DNA of 12,346 nucleotides from Bacteroidota bacterium (GTDB lineage: Bacteria > Bacteroidota > Bacteroidia > Chitinophagales > Chitinophagaceae). A program made the position numbers and the translations under genes. The notes beneath the pieces are model-generated. The model did no database searches and was not told the DNA's origin. It was given only the letters and a program-made list of their open reading frames with translations. Positions 7,172 to 12,346 of this stretch are shown piece by piece. Position 1 is the stretch's first letter. Every line of letters begins with the position of its first letter. The stretch is from NCBI GenBank assembly GCA_030831005.1, contig JAURLW010000005.1:1-12346 (forward strand), written 5' to 3'.

Positions 7172-8164
7172 GTGCAAACACTATTTAGCAAAGAAACGTA
7201 TTTATATTGGTATGAGTTAATGTTGCTTCTTCGAAAATTTGAAGAAAAAACTGGACAACTCTACGGAATGCAGAAAATTAGAGGTTTCTGTCATTTATAC
7301 ATCGGACAAGAAGCATTAGCCGCAGGCTTAATGACTGCTATCCGTCCAACAGACAATGTGATTACCGCTTATCGTGATCATGGTTTAGCTATTGCCAAAG
7401 GTATTTCTGCCAAAGAATGTATGGCTGAATTATATGGTAAAGCTACCGGATGCACGAAAGGTAAAGGCGGTAGTATGCACTTCTTTTCTAACGAAAAACG
7501 CTTTTTTGGCGGCCATGGTATTGTGGGTGCTCAGATTGGTGTAGGTGCAGGCATTGCCTTTTCTGATAATTATTTAAACAACGACAACGTAACGATTTGT
7601 TATTTTGGAGATGGCGCAGCACGCCAAGGTATCTTACACGAAACCTTTAATATGGCTGTATTATGGAATTTACCAATAGTATTTATCTGTGAAAACAATC
7701 AGTATGCTATGGGTACATCTGTAGAACGCACTTCAAAAGCAGCAGATTTATATCGCCTAGCAGATGCTTATGATATGCCTGGTGATAGTGTAGATGGTAT
7801 GAGCTGTGAAGAAGTACACAAAGCTATGGAGCGTGCCGTAAAACGTGCTCGTGAAAAAGGCGGACCAACTTTCTTAGAAATTAACACCTATCGTTTTAGA
7901 GGTCATTCTATGAGCGATCCAGCTAAATATAGAACTAAAGAAGAATTAGAAGAGTATAAAGAGAAAGACCCTATCAATCAAGTCTTAAATACGATTATGG
8001 CAAATAATTTTGCTACCGAAGCAGACATTGAAGCAATTAATGAAAAAGTGCGCCAAGAAGTAGAAGAAGCAGTTCAATTTGCTGAGGAAAGTCCATATCC
8101 AGATGCTAGTGAATTGTTTAAAGACATCTATGCACAAGAAGATTATCCTTATATCGTAGATTAA
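7172..8164 (+). CDS. pdhA: Pyruvate dehydrogenase E1 component, alpha subunit (GTG start)
   Basis: The alpha subunit of a heterotetrameric thiamine-diphosphate E1, which decarboxylates pyruvate for acetyl-CoA formation in the pyruvate dehydrogenase complex. At 330 residues it is of normal length for bacterial alpha subunits. The ThDP/Mg motif GDG (146-148) runs to NN (175-176). H70 in YRDHG is the conserved active-site histidine. RGHSMSDPAKYR (243-254) matches the phosphorylation-loop region of the E1-alpha family. High likeness of KIRGFCHLYIGQEA to E1-alpha of pyruvate dehydrogenase favours this over branched-chain E1. An in-frame stop at 7166-7168 leaves GTG 7172 as the earliest usual start; it keeps the conserved FSKETYLYWYE lead, while the first ATG (7220) would lose it. 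E1-beta and E2 are not adjacent, so the partner subunits must be encoded elsewhere. No terminator follows. Confidence 0.94.
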   Translation: MQTLFSKETYLYWYELMLLLRKFEEKTGQLYGMQKIRGFCHLYIGQEALAAGLMTAIRPTDNVITAYRDHGLAIAKGISAKECMAELYGKATGCTKGKGGSMHFFSNEKRFFGGHGIVGAQIGVGAGIAFSDNYLNNDNVTICYFGDGAARQGILHETFNMAVLWNLPIVFICENNQYAMGTSVERTSKAADLYRLADAYDMPGDSVDGMSCEEVHKAMERAVKRAREKGGPTFLEINTYRFRGHSMSDPAKYRTKEELEEYKEKDPINQVLNTIMANNFATEADIEAINEKVRQEVEEAVQFAEESPYPDASELFKDIYAQEDYPYIVD

Positions 8165-8165
8165 A

Positions 8166-8213
8166 ATTGAGGTTGAGACTGAGATTGAGGTTAAGATTGA
8201 GGAGGAGGATTAG
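8166..8213. repeat. Degenerate six-base tandem repeat (RTTGAG)
   Basis: Eight consecutive hexamers start two bases after the pdhA stop codon: ATTGAG, GTTGAG, ACTGAG, ATTGAG, GTTAAG, ATTGAG, GAGGAG, GATTAG. The plus strand is almost free of C here (one in 48 bases). The rest of the gap to 8300 is A-rich, T-poor sequence with no hairpin, no -7 motif and no gene. The copies differ from one another, so it is an old or degenerate microsatellite; its function is unknown. Confidence 0.75.
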
Positions 8214-8300
8214 GATAATCAACTAAAAGACAACAACAAAAAAGGATAGACGAATAACTAACAATAAAAAATACTGAAATAAAAATTAAAACTATAATTT

Positions 8301-8960
8301 ATGTCAACAACAAATGAATTGAGTGCTTTAGAAAAAATACAAGCGGCATACGAAAACAATAAGAAACGTATCAATACCATAACTACAGTAGTATTATTAG
8401 CGGTTGTAGGTTTTGTAGTGTATACCAACTTTATTCTAAAACCTAAAGAAAACAAAGCAGCTACTGCACTTTCTTATGCACAACAATTTTTTGCAATGGA
8501 CTCTTTAAACCTTGCATTAAACGGTGATAATACACACCCTGGATTTGTAAAAATCATTAAAAAATATAGCGGAACGAAATCTGCAAACTTAGCGCATTAC
8601 TACGCTGGTGTTTGTTACTTAAGAACAGGTGAATTTAAAAAAGCAATCAGCGAATTAGAAGCTTTCAATGGTAAAGGCACTGCATTTGCAAGTATGGCTA
8701 AAGGTTGTCTTGGCGATGCTTATATGGAAACCAACAACACAAAGAAAGCAATTGATTGCTATATGGATGCATCTGCTAACAAAGCAGACGAGGTAATTAC
8801 ACCTATGTATTTATTACGTGCAGCTATGGCTAATGAAATGGCTAAAAATAACGATGAAGCAAAACGCCTTTATATCGAAATTAGAGATCAATATGCTACT
8901 TCTCCTCAAGCTAGAGATGTAGAGAAAAATTTAGCTCGTTTGGGCGAATTAGGAAATTAA
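8301..8960 (+). CDS. Membrane-anchored tetratricopeptide-repeat protein (YfgM-like)
   Basis: A 219-residue protein. A charged cytosolic N-terminus (about 1-25) is followed by one membrane segment (about 26-45, TITTVVLLAVVGFVVYTNFI) and then TPR-type helical pairs: about 96-123 (AHYYAGVCYLRTGEFKKAIS), 131-158 (AKGCLGDAYMETNNTKKAID) and 167-198. The architecture matches the TPR_21/YfgM group, whose E. coli member is an ancillary SecYEG-associated factor, but the role in Bacteroidota is not known. The positively charged flank before the helix predicts the TPR domain on the outer (periplasmic) face. A protein of this type commonly sits between recF and ribH in Bacteroidota. Its ATG at 8301 has no Shine-Dalgarno sequence and no clear promoter, so it may be read through from pdhA. 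A strong hairpin follows 15 bases after the stop. Confidence 0.85.
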   Translation: MSTTNELSALEKIQAAYENNKKRINTITTVVLLAVVGFVVYTNFILKPKENKAATALSYAQQFFAMDSLNLALNGDNTHPGFVKIIKKYSGTKSANLAHYYAGVCYLRTGEFKKAISELEAFNGKGTAFASMAKGCLGDAYMETNNTKKAIDCYMDASANKADEVITPMYLLRAAMANEMAKNNDEAKRLYIEIRDQYATSPQARDVEKNLARLGELGN

Positions 8961-8974
8961 AAAGTCCTTTTTTT

Positions 8975-9017
8975 AAATCCCCTTTAATACCTTTGTGGTC
9001 TTAAAGGGGATTTTTTT
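8975..9017 (+). terminator. Rho-independent terminator abutting the ribH start codon
   Basis: AAATCCCCTTTAA (8975-8987) pairs perfectly with TTAAAGGGGATTT (9001-9013), a 13-bp stem with a four G-C core. Inside the 13-base loop ACC/GGT can add three pairs. The run of seven Ts ends at 9017, directly before the ribH ATG at 9018. It would end transcripts coming from the TPR gene. Confidence 0.85.
8988..8995 (+). promoter_or_regulatory. -7 promoter element of ribH inside the terminator loop
   Basis: TACCTTTG is an exact TAnnTTTG match and forms part of the terminator loop. Transcription would begin near 9001-9003, within the 3' arm, giving a leader of about 15 bases. No TTG is seen at the -33 distance, only a T run (8968-8974). 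The remaining leader contains AAAGGGG eight bases before ATG, which could act as a Shine-Dalgarno-like site. Confidence 0.5.
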
Positions 9018-9500
9018 ATGGCCATAGCACAACAAAGCAAAGCACTACTATCATTAGATCAGCTGAATATACCTAAAGTAGCGCATATTGCTATTGTTAG
9101 CACCGAATGGAATGACACCATCATAGCAAAGCTTATAAAAGGTGCATCTACTATTTTCCAACAATTTCCACAGATACAAATATCTCATTATACCGTTCCA
9201 GGATGCGTAGAACTTAGCTATGCGCTAAAGAAAATTACAACTACACAAACTATAGACGCAGCTATTGCTTTCGGTGCGGTTATTAGAGGTGGCACCCCTC
9301 ATTTTGATTATGTTTGCCAATCCGTAACCCAAGGTATAACGCAGCTCAATACTGAAGGTCTTGTACCCATTATTTTTGGTGTACTCACCCTTGATAATGA
9401 AACCCAAGCATGGGAGCGTCTTGGAGGCACACATGGTCATAAAGGAGAAGAGGCTGCTATTGCTGCCTTAAAAATGATTCAATACAAACGATTAGCTTAA
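9018..9500 (+). CDS. ribH: 6,7-dimethyl-8-ribityllumazine synthase
   Basis: The penultimate enzyme of riboflavin synthesis: it condenses the ribitylamino-uracil with 3,4-dihydroxy-2-butanone 4-phosphate, normally as a cytosolic pentamer or 60-mer shell. It has 160 residues, normal length. Family blocks appear in order: STEWND (28-33, with the aromatic substrate-stacking residue W31), VPGCVELSYA (60-69), FGAVIRGGTPHFDYV (85-99, with catalytic H95), and PIIFGVLTLDNETQAWERLGG (117-137, with R134 matching the phosphate-binding arginine), then HKGEEAA. No FMN riboswitch is present; the leader is only about 15 bases. Other rib genes are not in the window. It is followed after 15 bases by the CCG-domain gene, so the two are probably co-transcribed. 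Confidence 0.96.
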   Translation: MAIAQQSKALLSLDQLNIPKVAHIAIVSTEWNDTIIAKLIKGASTIFQQFPQIQISHYTVPGCVELSYALKKITTTQTIDAAIAFGAVIRGGTPHFDYVCQSVTQGITQLNTEGLVPIIFGVLTLDNETQAWERLGGTHGHKGEEAAIAALKMIQYKRLA

Positions 9501-9515
9501 TTCAATTTTGATACC

Positions 9516-10241
9516 ATGCCTAAAGTACAATTATTTATTCCTTGTTTCGTAGATCAGCTATTCCCTCAAACGGGCTTAAATATGGCAAAAGTCTTAGAAC
9601 ATTTTGGTTGTGAAGTAAGTTTCAATCCCAACCAAACCTGCTGTGGACAACCCGCTTACAATGCAGGCTATCAAGATGAAGCTAGAGAAATTGCTTGTAA
9701 ATTTGTTACTGATTTTAATGACGTAGATTATATCGTTGCTCCTAGCGGATCTTGTACAGGTTTTATTCGCAGTTATTACCCACATATGCTTGAACATAGT
9801 AAAGAAAGCAATAAAGGAAAACAAATTGTGCAAAGAGCATTTGAATTCAGTGAATTCTTAGTAGATGTATTAAAGGTACAACTCAGCAATACCCAATTCC
9901 CTCATAAAGTTACTTACCATGATGCTTGCGGAGCTTTAAGAGAATGTGGCATTAAAGCACAACCTCGCACTCTATTAAATCAAATAAAAGGCATGGAATT
10001 GGTGGAAATGAAAGAGTGCGAAACATGCTGCGGTTTTGGTGGTACCTTTGCAATCAAATACGAACCCATTTCTATAGGCATGGCTCAGAGTAAAGTACAA
10101 AGTGCTATGTCAACCGGAGCCTCGTTTATCGTATCTACAGATGTATCTTGTATGATGCATATGCAGGCCTATATCGACAAAAATCAATTACCCATTCAAA
10201 CTATACATATAGCAGATATTTTAATAAATGAAATTGCCTAA
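9516..10241 (+). CDS. CCG-domain (cysteine-rich) protein, LutA/YkgE type
   Basis: A 241-residue protein with two cysteine-rich CCG domains. The first has C10, then TCCGQPAYNAG (C42, C43) and C80. The second has C138 in DACG, C144, then CETCCGFGGTF (C168, C171, C172) and C212. This two-domain layout and length match LutA (Bacillus) and YkgE (E. coli), subunits of the L-lactate oxidation system LutABC; the same domain occurs in GlcF and HdrB, where such cysteines bind Fe-S clusters. The usual lutB and lutC partners do not follow here; the next gene is prs. It may therefore partner with LutB/LutC encoded elsewhere, or have another redox role. The start at 9516 gives the expected MPKVQLFIPCFVD lead. 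It is cytosolic, with no signal peptide. Confidence 0.85.
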   Translation: MPKVQLFIPCFVDQLFPQTGLNMAKVLEHFGCEVSFNPNQTCCGQPAYNAGYQDEAREIACKFVTDFNDVDYIVAPSGSCTGFIRSYYPHMLEHSKESNKGKQIVQRAFEFSEFLVDVLKVQLSNTQFPHKVTYHDACGALRECGIKAQPRTLLNQIKGMELVEMKECETCCGFGGTFAIKYEPISIGMAQSKVQSAMSTGASFIVSTDVSCMMHMQAYIDKNQLPIQTIHIADILINEIA

Positions 10242-10270
10242 AAAAACATTTCTTTTTAATAACATTTAAT

Positions 10271-10278
10271 TAATTTTG
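10271..10278 (+). promoter_or_regulatory. -7 promoter element of prs
   Basis: TAATTTTG followed by CA matches TAnnTTTG exactly and lies 31 bases before the prs ATG, with a predicted start near 10285. There is only a T-rich stretch at the -33 distance. No terminator lies between the CCG gene and prs, so read-through may also contribute. Confidence 0.5.
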
Positions 10279-10301
10279 CACCACAATTCTAAGCACAATT
10301 T

Positions 10302-11249
10302 ATGCACCCTTCCGTAAAAATCTTTTCTGGCACCAGTTCTAGTTATTTAGCAGAACAAATTGCAAAATCATTTGGTAAAACACTAGGTGACGTAAAAATC
10401 CAAAAATTCAGCGATGGGGAGTTCCAACCTGTATTTAACGAATCTATTCGTGGAGATTATGTTTTCTTAGTTCAATCTACCAATGCTCCATCAGATAATT
10501 TGATGGAATTATTAATGATGATTGATGCAGCAAGAAGAGCTTCTGCTGGGTATATTACAGCTGTAATCCCTTATTATGGGTTTGCTCGTCAAGATAGAAA
10601 AGATAAACCACGTGTGTCTATAGCTTCTAAATTAGTTGCCAATTTATTAACTAAGGCTGGTGCTAACCGAGTGATGACCATGGATTTACACGCTCCGCAG
10701 ATTCAGGGCTTTTTTGACATCCCTGTGGATCACTTAGATAGTTCTGCAATTTTCATCCCTTATATTGAGAAACTTAAGATTGAAAACCTTACCTTTGCAT
10801 CCCCTGACGTAGGCAGTACCAACCGTGTACGTGAGGTAGCTAAATATTTTGAGGCGGAAATGGTAATTTGCGATAAGCAACGTAAACGTGCGAATGAAGT
10901 AGCTGGAATGACCGTAATTGGTGATGTAACCGGAAGAAATGTAGTATTGATTGATGATATCTGCGATACAGCAGGCACCTTATCTAAATCGGCTGCAATG
11001 CTGAAAGAAAAAGGGGCATTGAGTGTTAGAGCATTTTGTACGCACCCAGTATTGAGTGGCAATGCTTATCAAAATATTGAAAATTCTGTTTTAGAGGAAT
11101 TGGTTGTTTGCGACACCCTACCATTAAAGCAAAATGTAAGTAAAATAAAAGTGGTGCCAACGGCAGAATTATTTGCTATTGCTATCCGCAATACTTTTGA
11201 AAATAAATCTATTAGCTCACTATTTATTCATAGTCAGCTTAATAAATAA
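10302..11249 (+). CDS. prs: Ribose-phosphate pyrophosphokinase (PRPP synthetase, class I)
   Basis: Makes 5-phosphoribosyl-1-diphosphate from ribose-5-phosphate and ATP, feeding purine, pyrimidine, NAD, histidine and tryptophan synthesis in the cytosol. Its 315 residues equal the E. coli enzyme. FSDGEFQP (36-43) and YYGFARQDRK (91-100) contribute to ATP binding. DLHA (128-131, H130) matches the active-site histidine, and DKQRKRANEV (191-200) is the catalytic flexible loop with K192 and R194. VVLIDDICDTAGT (214-226) is the ribose-5-phosphate/PRPP loop. The end (SISSLF) is typical. It has its own -7 element and is followed by the L25 gene, a common pairing in bacteria because of shared growth-linked expression. 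There are no anomalies. Confidence 0.97.
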   Translation: MHPSVKIFSGTSSSYLAEQIAKSFGKTLGDVKIQKFSDGEFQPVFNESIRGDYVFLVQSTNAPSDNLMELLMMIDAARRASAGYITAVIPYYGFARQDRKDKPRVSIASKLVANLLTKAGANRVMTMDLHAPQIQGFFDIPVDHLDSSAIFIPYIEKLKIENLTFASPDVGSTNRVREVAKYFEAEMVICDKQRKRANEVAGMTVIGDVTGRNVVLIDDICDTAGTLSKSAAMLKEKGALSVRAFCTHPVLSGNAYQNIENSVLEELVVCDTLPLKQNVSKIKVVPTAELFAIAIRNTFENKSISSLFIHSQLNK

Positions 11250-11261
11250 AACGAACTGTTT

Positions 11262-11353
11262 AACAATAAAATCCATCCGGTCTACGACTGAGATCCTTAA
11301 AAAACCGCTACACTATTGTTTATTGTTTGATGGATTAAAAATCAACAGTAGCG
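11262..11353 (+). promoter_or_regulatory. Candidate structured leader of the L25 gene
   Basis: The 123-base prs-L25 gap contains two exact inverted repeats that cross each other: AATCCATC (11270-11277) with GATGGATT (11329-11336), and CGCTAC (11306-11311) with GTAGCG (11348-11353). A small bulged hairpin, GGTCT/AGATCC (11279-11296), fits inside the first. CTATTGTT (11313-11320) could instead pair with AACAGTAG (11344-11351), with one G-U. These would form a pseudoknot or alternative folds ending 19 bases before the ATG. A -7-like TATTGTTTG (11321-11329) has one extra base, so a promoter here is uncertain. Confidence 0.35.
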
Positions 11354-11372
11354 AGCAAAAACTAAAAATAGT

Positions 11373-11960
11373 ATGAAAACTATCAACATTCAAGGAACAT
11401 TAAGAAGCGACTTTGGTAAAAAAGCTACACGCCAAGTTCGTTCTGAAGGTCATGTACCATGCGTAATTTACGGTGGTGACAAAGCAATCCATTTCTCTGC
11501 TCCAATTTTGGCGTTTAGAGGTTTGGTTTACACTGCAGAATTTCAAATTGCAGCAATCGAAATTGACGGTACTACTTACCGTTGTATTTTAAAAGATTTA
11601 CAGTTTGATGTTGTTACAGATGCTTTAAATCACATCGATTTCTTACAATTAGTAGATGACAAAAACGTAATTGCTAATTTACCGTTGAAATTTGTAGGTA
11701 CGCCTGCAGGTGTTAAAGCAGGTGGTCGTTTAGAAGTAAAAGCTAAAACGATTAAAGTAAGAACCCTACCTAAATTCTTAAAAGAATTTATTGAAGTAAA
11801 CATCGAAACATTAGAATTAAATGCTAACGTACGTGTTCAAGACATTCAAGCTCCAGATATGGAAATTATGAACTCTCCACGTATTCCTATCGCATCTGTT
11901 GTTATGACGCGTGCATTGCGCCAAGCAGAGAGCGAAGAGGCTAAAGCTGGTAAAAAATAA
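11373..11960 (+). CDS. rplY: 50S ribosomal protein L25, CTC/TL5 long form
   Basis: A 5S-rRNA-binding protein of the large ribosomal subunit; long CTC forms are also linked to general stress in some bacteria. The 195 residues form the two-domain type. The N-terminal L25 domain (about 1-92) begins with the typical GTLRSDFGKKATRQVRSEGHVPCVIYGG and includes ILKDLQFDVVTDALNHIDFLQL. The C-terminal TL5/CTC beta domain (about 95-180) includes LKFVGTPAGVKAGGRLEV. A short charged tail (AESEEAKAGKK) follows. It is downstream of prs, as in many bacteria. A peptidyl-tRNA hydrolase gene (pth), which often comes next, is absent; a terminator follows instead. The ATG at 11373 has no Shine-Dalgarno sequence. 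A structured leader may control it. Confidence 0.95.
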   Translation: MKTINIQGTLRSDFGKKATRQVRSEGHVPCVIYGGDKAIHFSAPILAFRGLVYTAEFQIAAIEIDGTTYRCILKDLQFDVVTDALNHIDFLQLVDDKNVIANLPLKFVGTPAGVKAGGRLEVKAKTIKVRTLPKFLKEFIEVNIETLELNANVRVQDIQAPDMEIMNSPRIPIASVVMTRALRQAESEEAKAGKK

Positions 11961-11975
11961 GCTTTATATACCATT

Positions 11976-12009
11976 AAAAAATCCCAAGTTTTTATACTTG
12001 GGATTTTTT
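11976..12009. terminator. Bidirectional rho-independent terminator
   Basis: AAAAAATCCCAAGT (11976-11989) pairs exactly with ACTTGGGATTTTTT (11996-12009) around a six-base loop. The A run on one side and T run on the other make it work for both L25 (plus) and the converging partial gene (minus). The stretch 12010-12070 beyond it is A+T-rich with nothing recognised. Confidence 0.88.
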
Positions 12010-12070
12010 TATACTTACTAATTAAATAAAGGTTAACTCAAAATTATACTCCTTAAATAAAATAAGTCGA

Positions 12071-12346
12071 TTAATAAATAGAATAAATAACATGACTAGT
12101 AGCTAATATACCTAAACTAGATACAGTTATTCCACTTCTATCACCAGCAAAAGATATATTAAAAGTAACCGTTGAAGCTCCTTTATTTCTATAATTAACT
12201 TTTAACAACATAGGATGCACTGCATTTGCTGTAGGGAATTCAGTATCTACTTGCGAACCAAAAACTGTTCCGTTATTTTCATTATTATAGGAGTTAAATT
12301 GAATAATCTCTTCACCCGTATCATAGCTAGTAGCATTTTTAAAACA
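12071..12346 (-). CDS. Unrecognised protein, C-terminal 91 residues (cut by window edge)
   Basis: Translating the minus strand from the window edge gives an open frame of 91 codons ending in TAA at 12071-12073. The start lies beyond 12346. The peptide is rich in Asn, Thr, Ser and Val, with alternating polar/hydrophobic stretches (STVTFNISFAGDRSGITVSS), which suggests beta structure as in secreted or surface proteins. No family is recognised, and no Por-type sorting domain or transmembrane anchor is evident at the C-terminus. The frame is supported by its length in A+T-rich DNA and by the bidirectional terminator placed correctly after its stop. Composition is less polished than the housekeeping neighbours, so it may be an accessory gene. 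Confidence 0.6.
   Translation of the reverse strand, partial: CFKNATSYDTGEEIIQFNSYNNENNGTVFGSQVDTEFPTANAVHPMLLKVNYRNKGASTVTFNISFAGDRSGITVSSLGILATSHVIYSIY

Noticed and set aside
7121..7177. Longer RecF N-terminus (TTG at 7177)
   Set aside because: It would overlap the divergent pdhA start and contain the recF -7 element, and the added residues do not resemble RecF.
9001..9017. FMN riboswitch before ribH
   Set aside because: The gap is under 60 bases and is accounted for by the terminator hairpin; none of the conserved FMN aptamer sequence is present.
11173..11376. Small plus-strand open frame between prs and L25
   Set aside because: It overlaps the prs end in another frame and runs into the L25 start; it has no coding-like composition or recognisable protein and covers the candidate leader.

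Overview
The window looks like chromosomal core DNA from an A+T-rich member of the Bacteroidota, probably near Chitinophagales. Three things suggest this. The start regions mostly lack Shine-Dalgarno sequences. Several carry the Bacteroidota-type -7 promoter element TAnnTTTG (before the tRNA, the YfhO-family gene, recF, ribH and prs). The gene set (recF, a TPR membrane protein, ribH, prs, a CTC-type L25, a large YfhO-family protein) is typical of that phylum. The assignment is inferred from protein style and promoter motifs, not from a database search. There is no phage, transposon, CRISPR or plasmid signature, and no obvious new multi-gene system; the most unusual signals are in small RNA and regulatory structures.

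Left part, minus strand (about 41-5996). A chain of genes reads leftward: a YfhO-family membrane protein, a hexapeptide-repeat acetyltransferase, a Wzx-like flippase, ornithine aminotransferase (rocD), then tRNA-Arg(UCG) with its own promoter, ending in a rho-independent terminator at 41-99. The first three are tightly packed (8-base gap, then a 17-base overlap) and look like a small envelope-glycan module. The tRNA has a rare A19-U56 elbow pair in place of the nearly universal G19-C56.

Middle (6044-8213). recF (minus) and pdhA (plus) diverge from a region of roughly 50 bases. Both probably use non-ATG starts (TTG and GTG), and their promoter elements interleave. pdhA is followed directly by a degenerate six-base tandem repeat.

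Right part, plus strand (8301-11960). In order: a TPR membrane protein, ribH (lumazine synthase), a LutA/YkgE-type CCG-domain protein, prs (PRPP synthetase) and the L25/CTC ribosomal protein. A strong terminator hairpin sits directly against the ribH start codon and carries the likely ribH -7 element in its loop. The 123-base prs-L25 gap holds crossing inverted repeats that could form a ribosomal-protein leader RNA. A bidirectional terminator follows L25. The window ends inside the 3' part of an unrecognised minus-strand gene.

Metabolically, pdhA feeds acetyl-CoA production, prs supplies PRPP for nucleotides, ribH makes the riboflavin precursor, and rocD handles ornithine/arginine breakdown. 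These are housekeeping genes placed side by side rather than one pathway.
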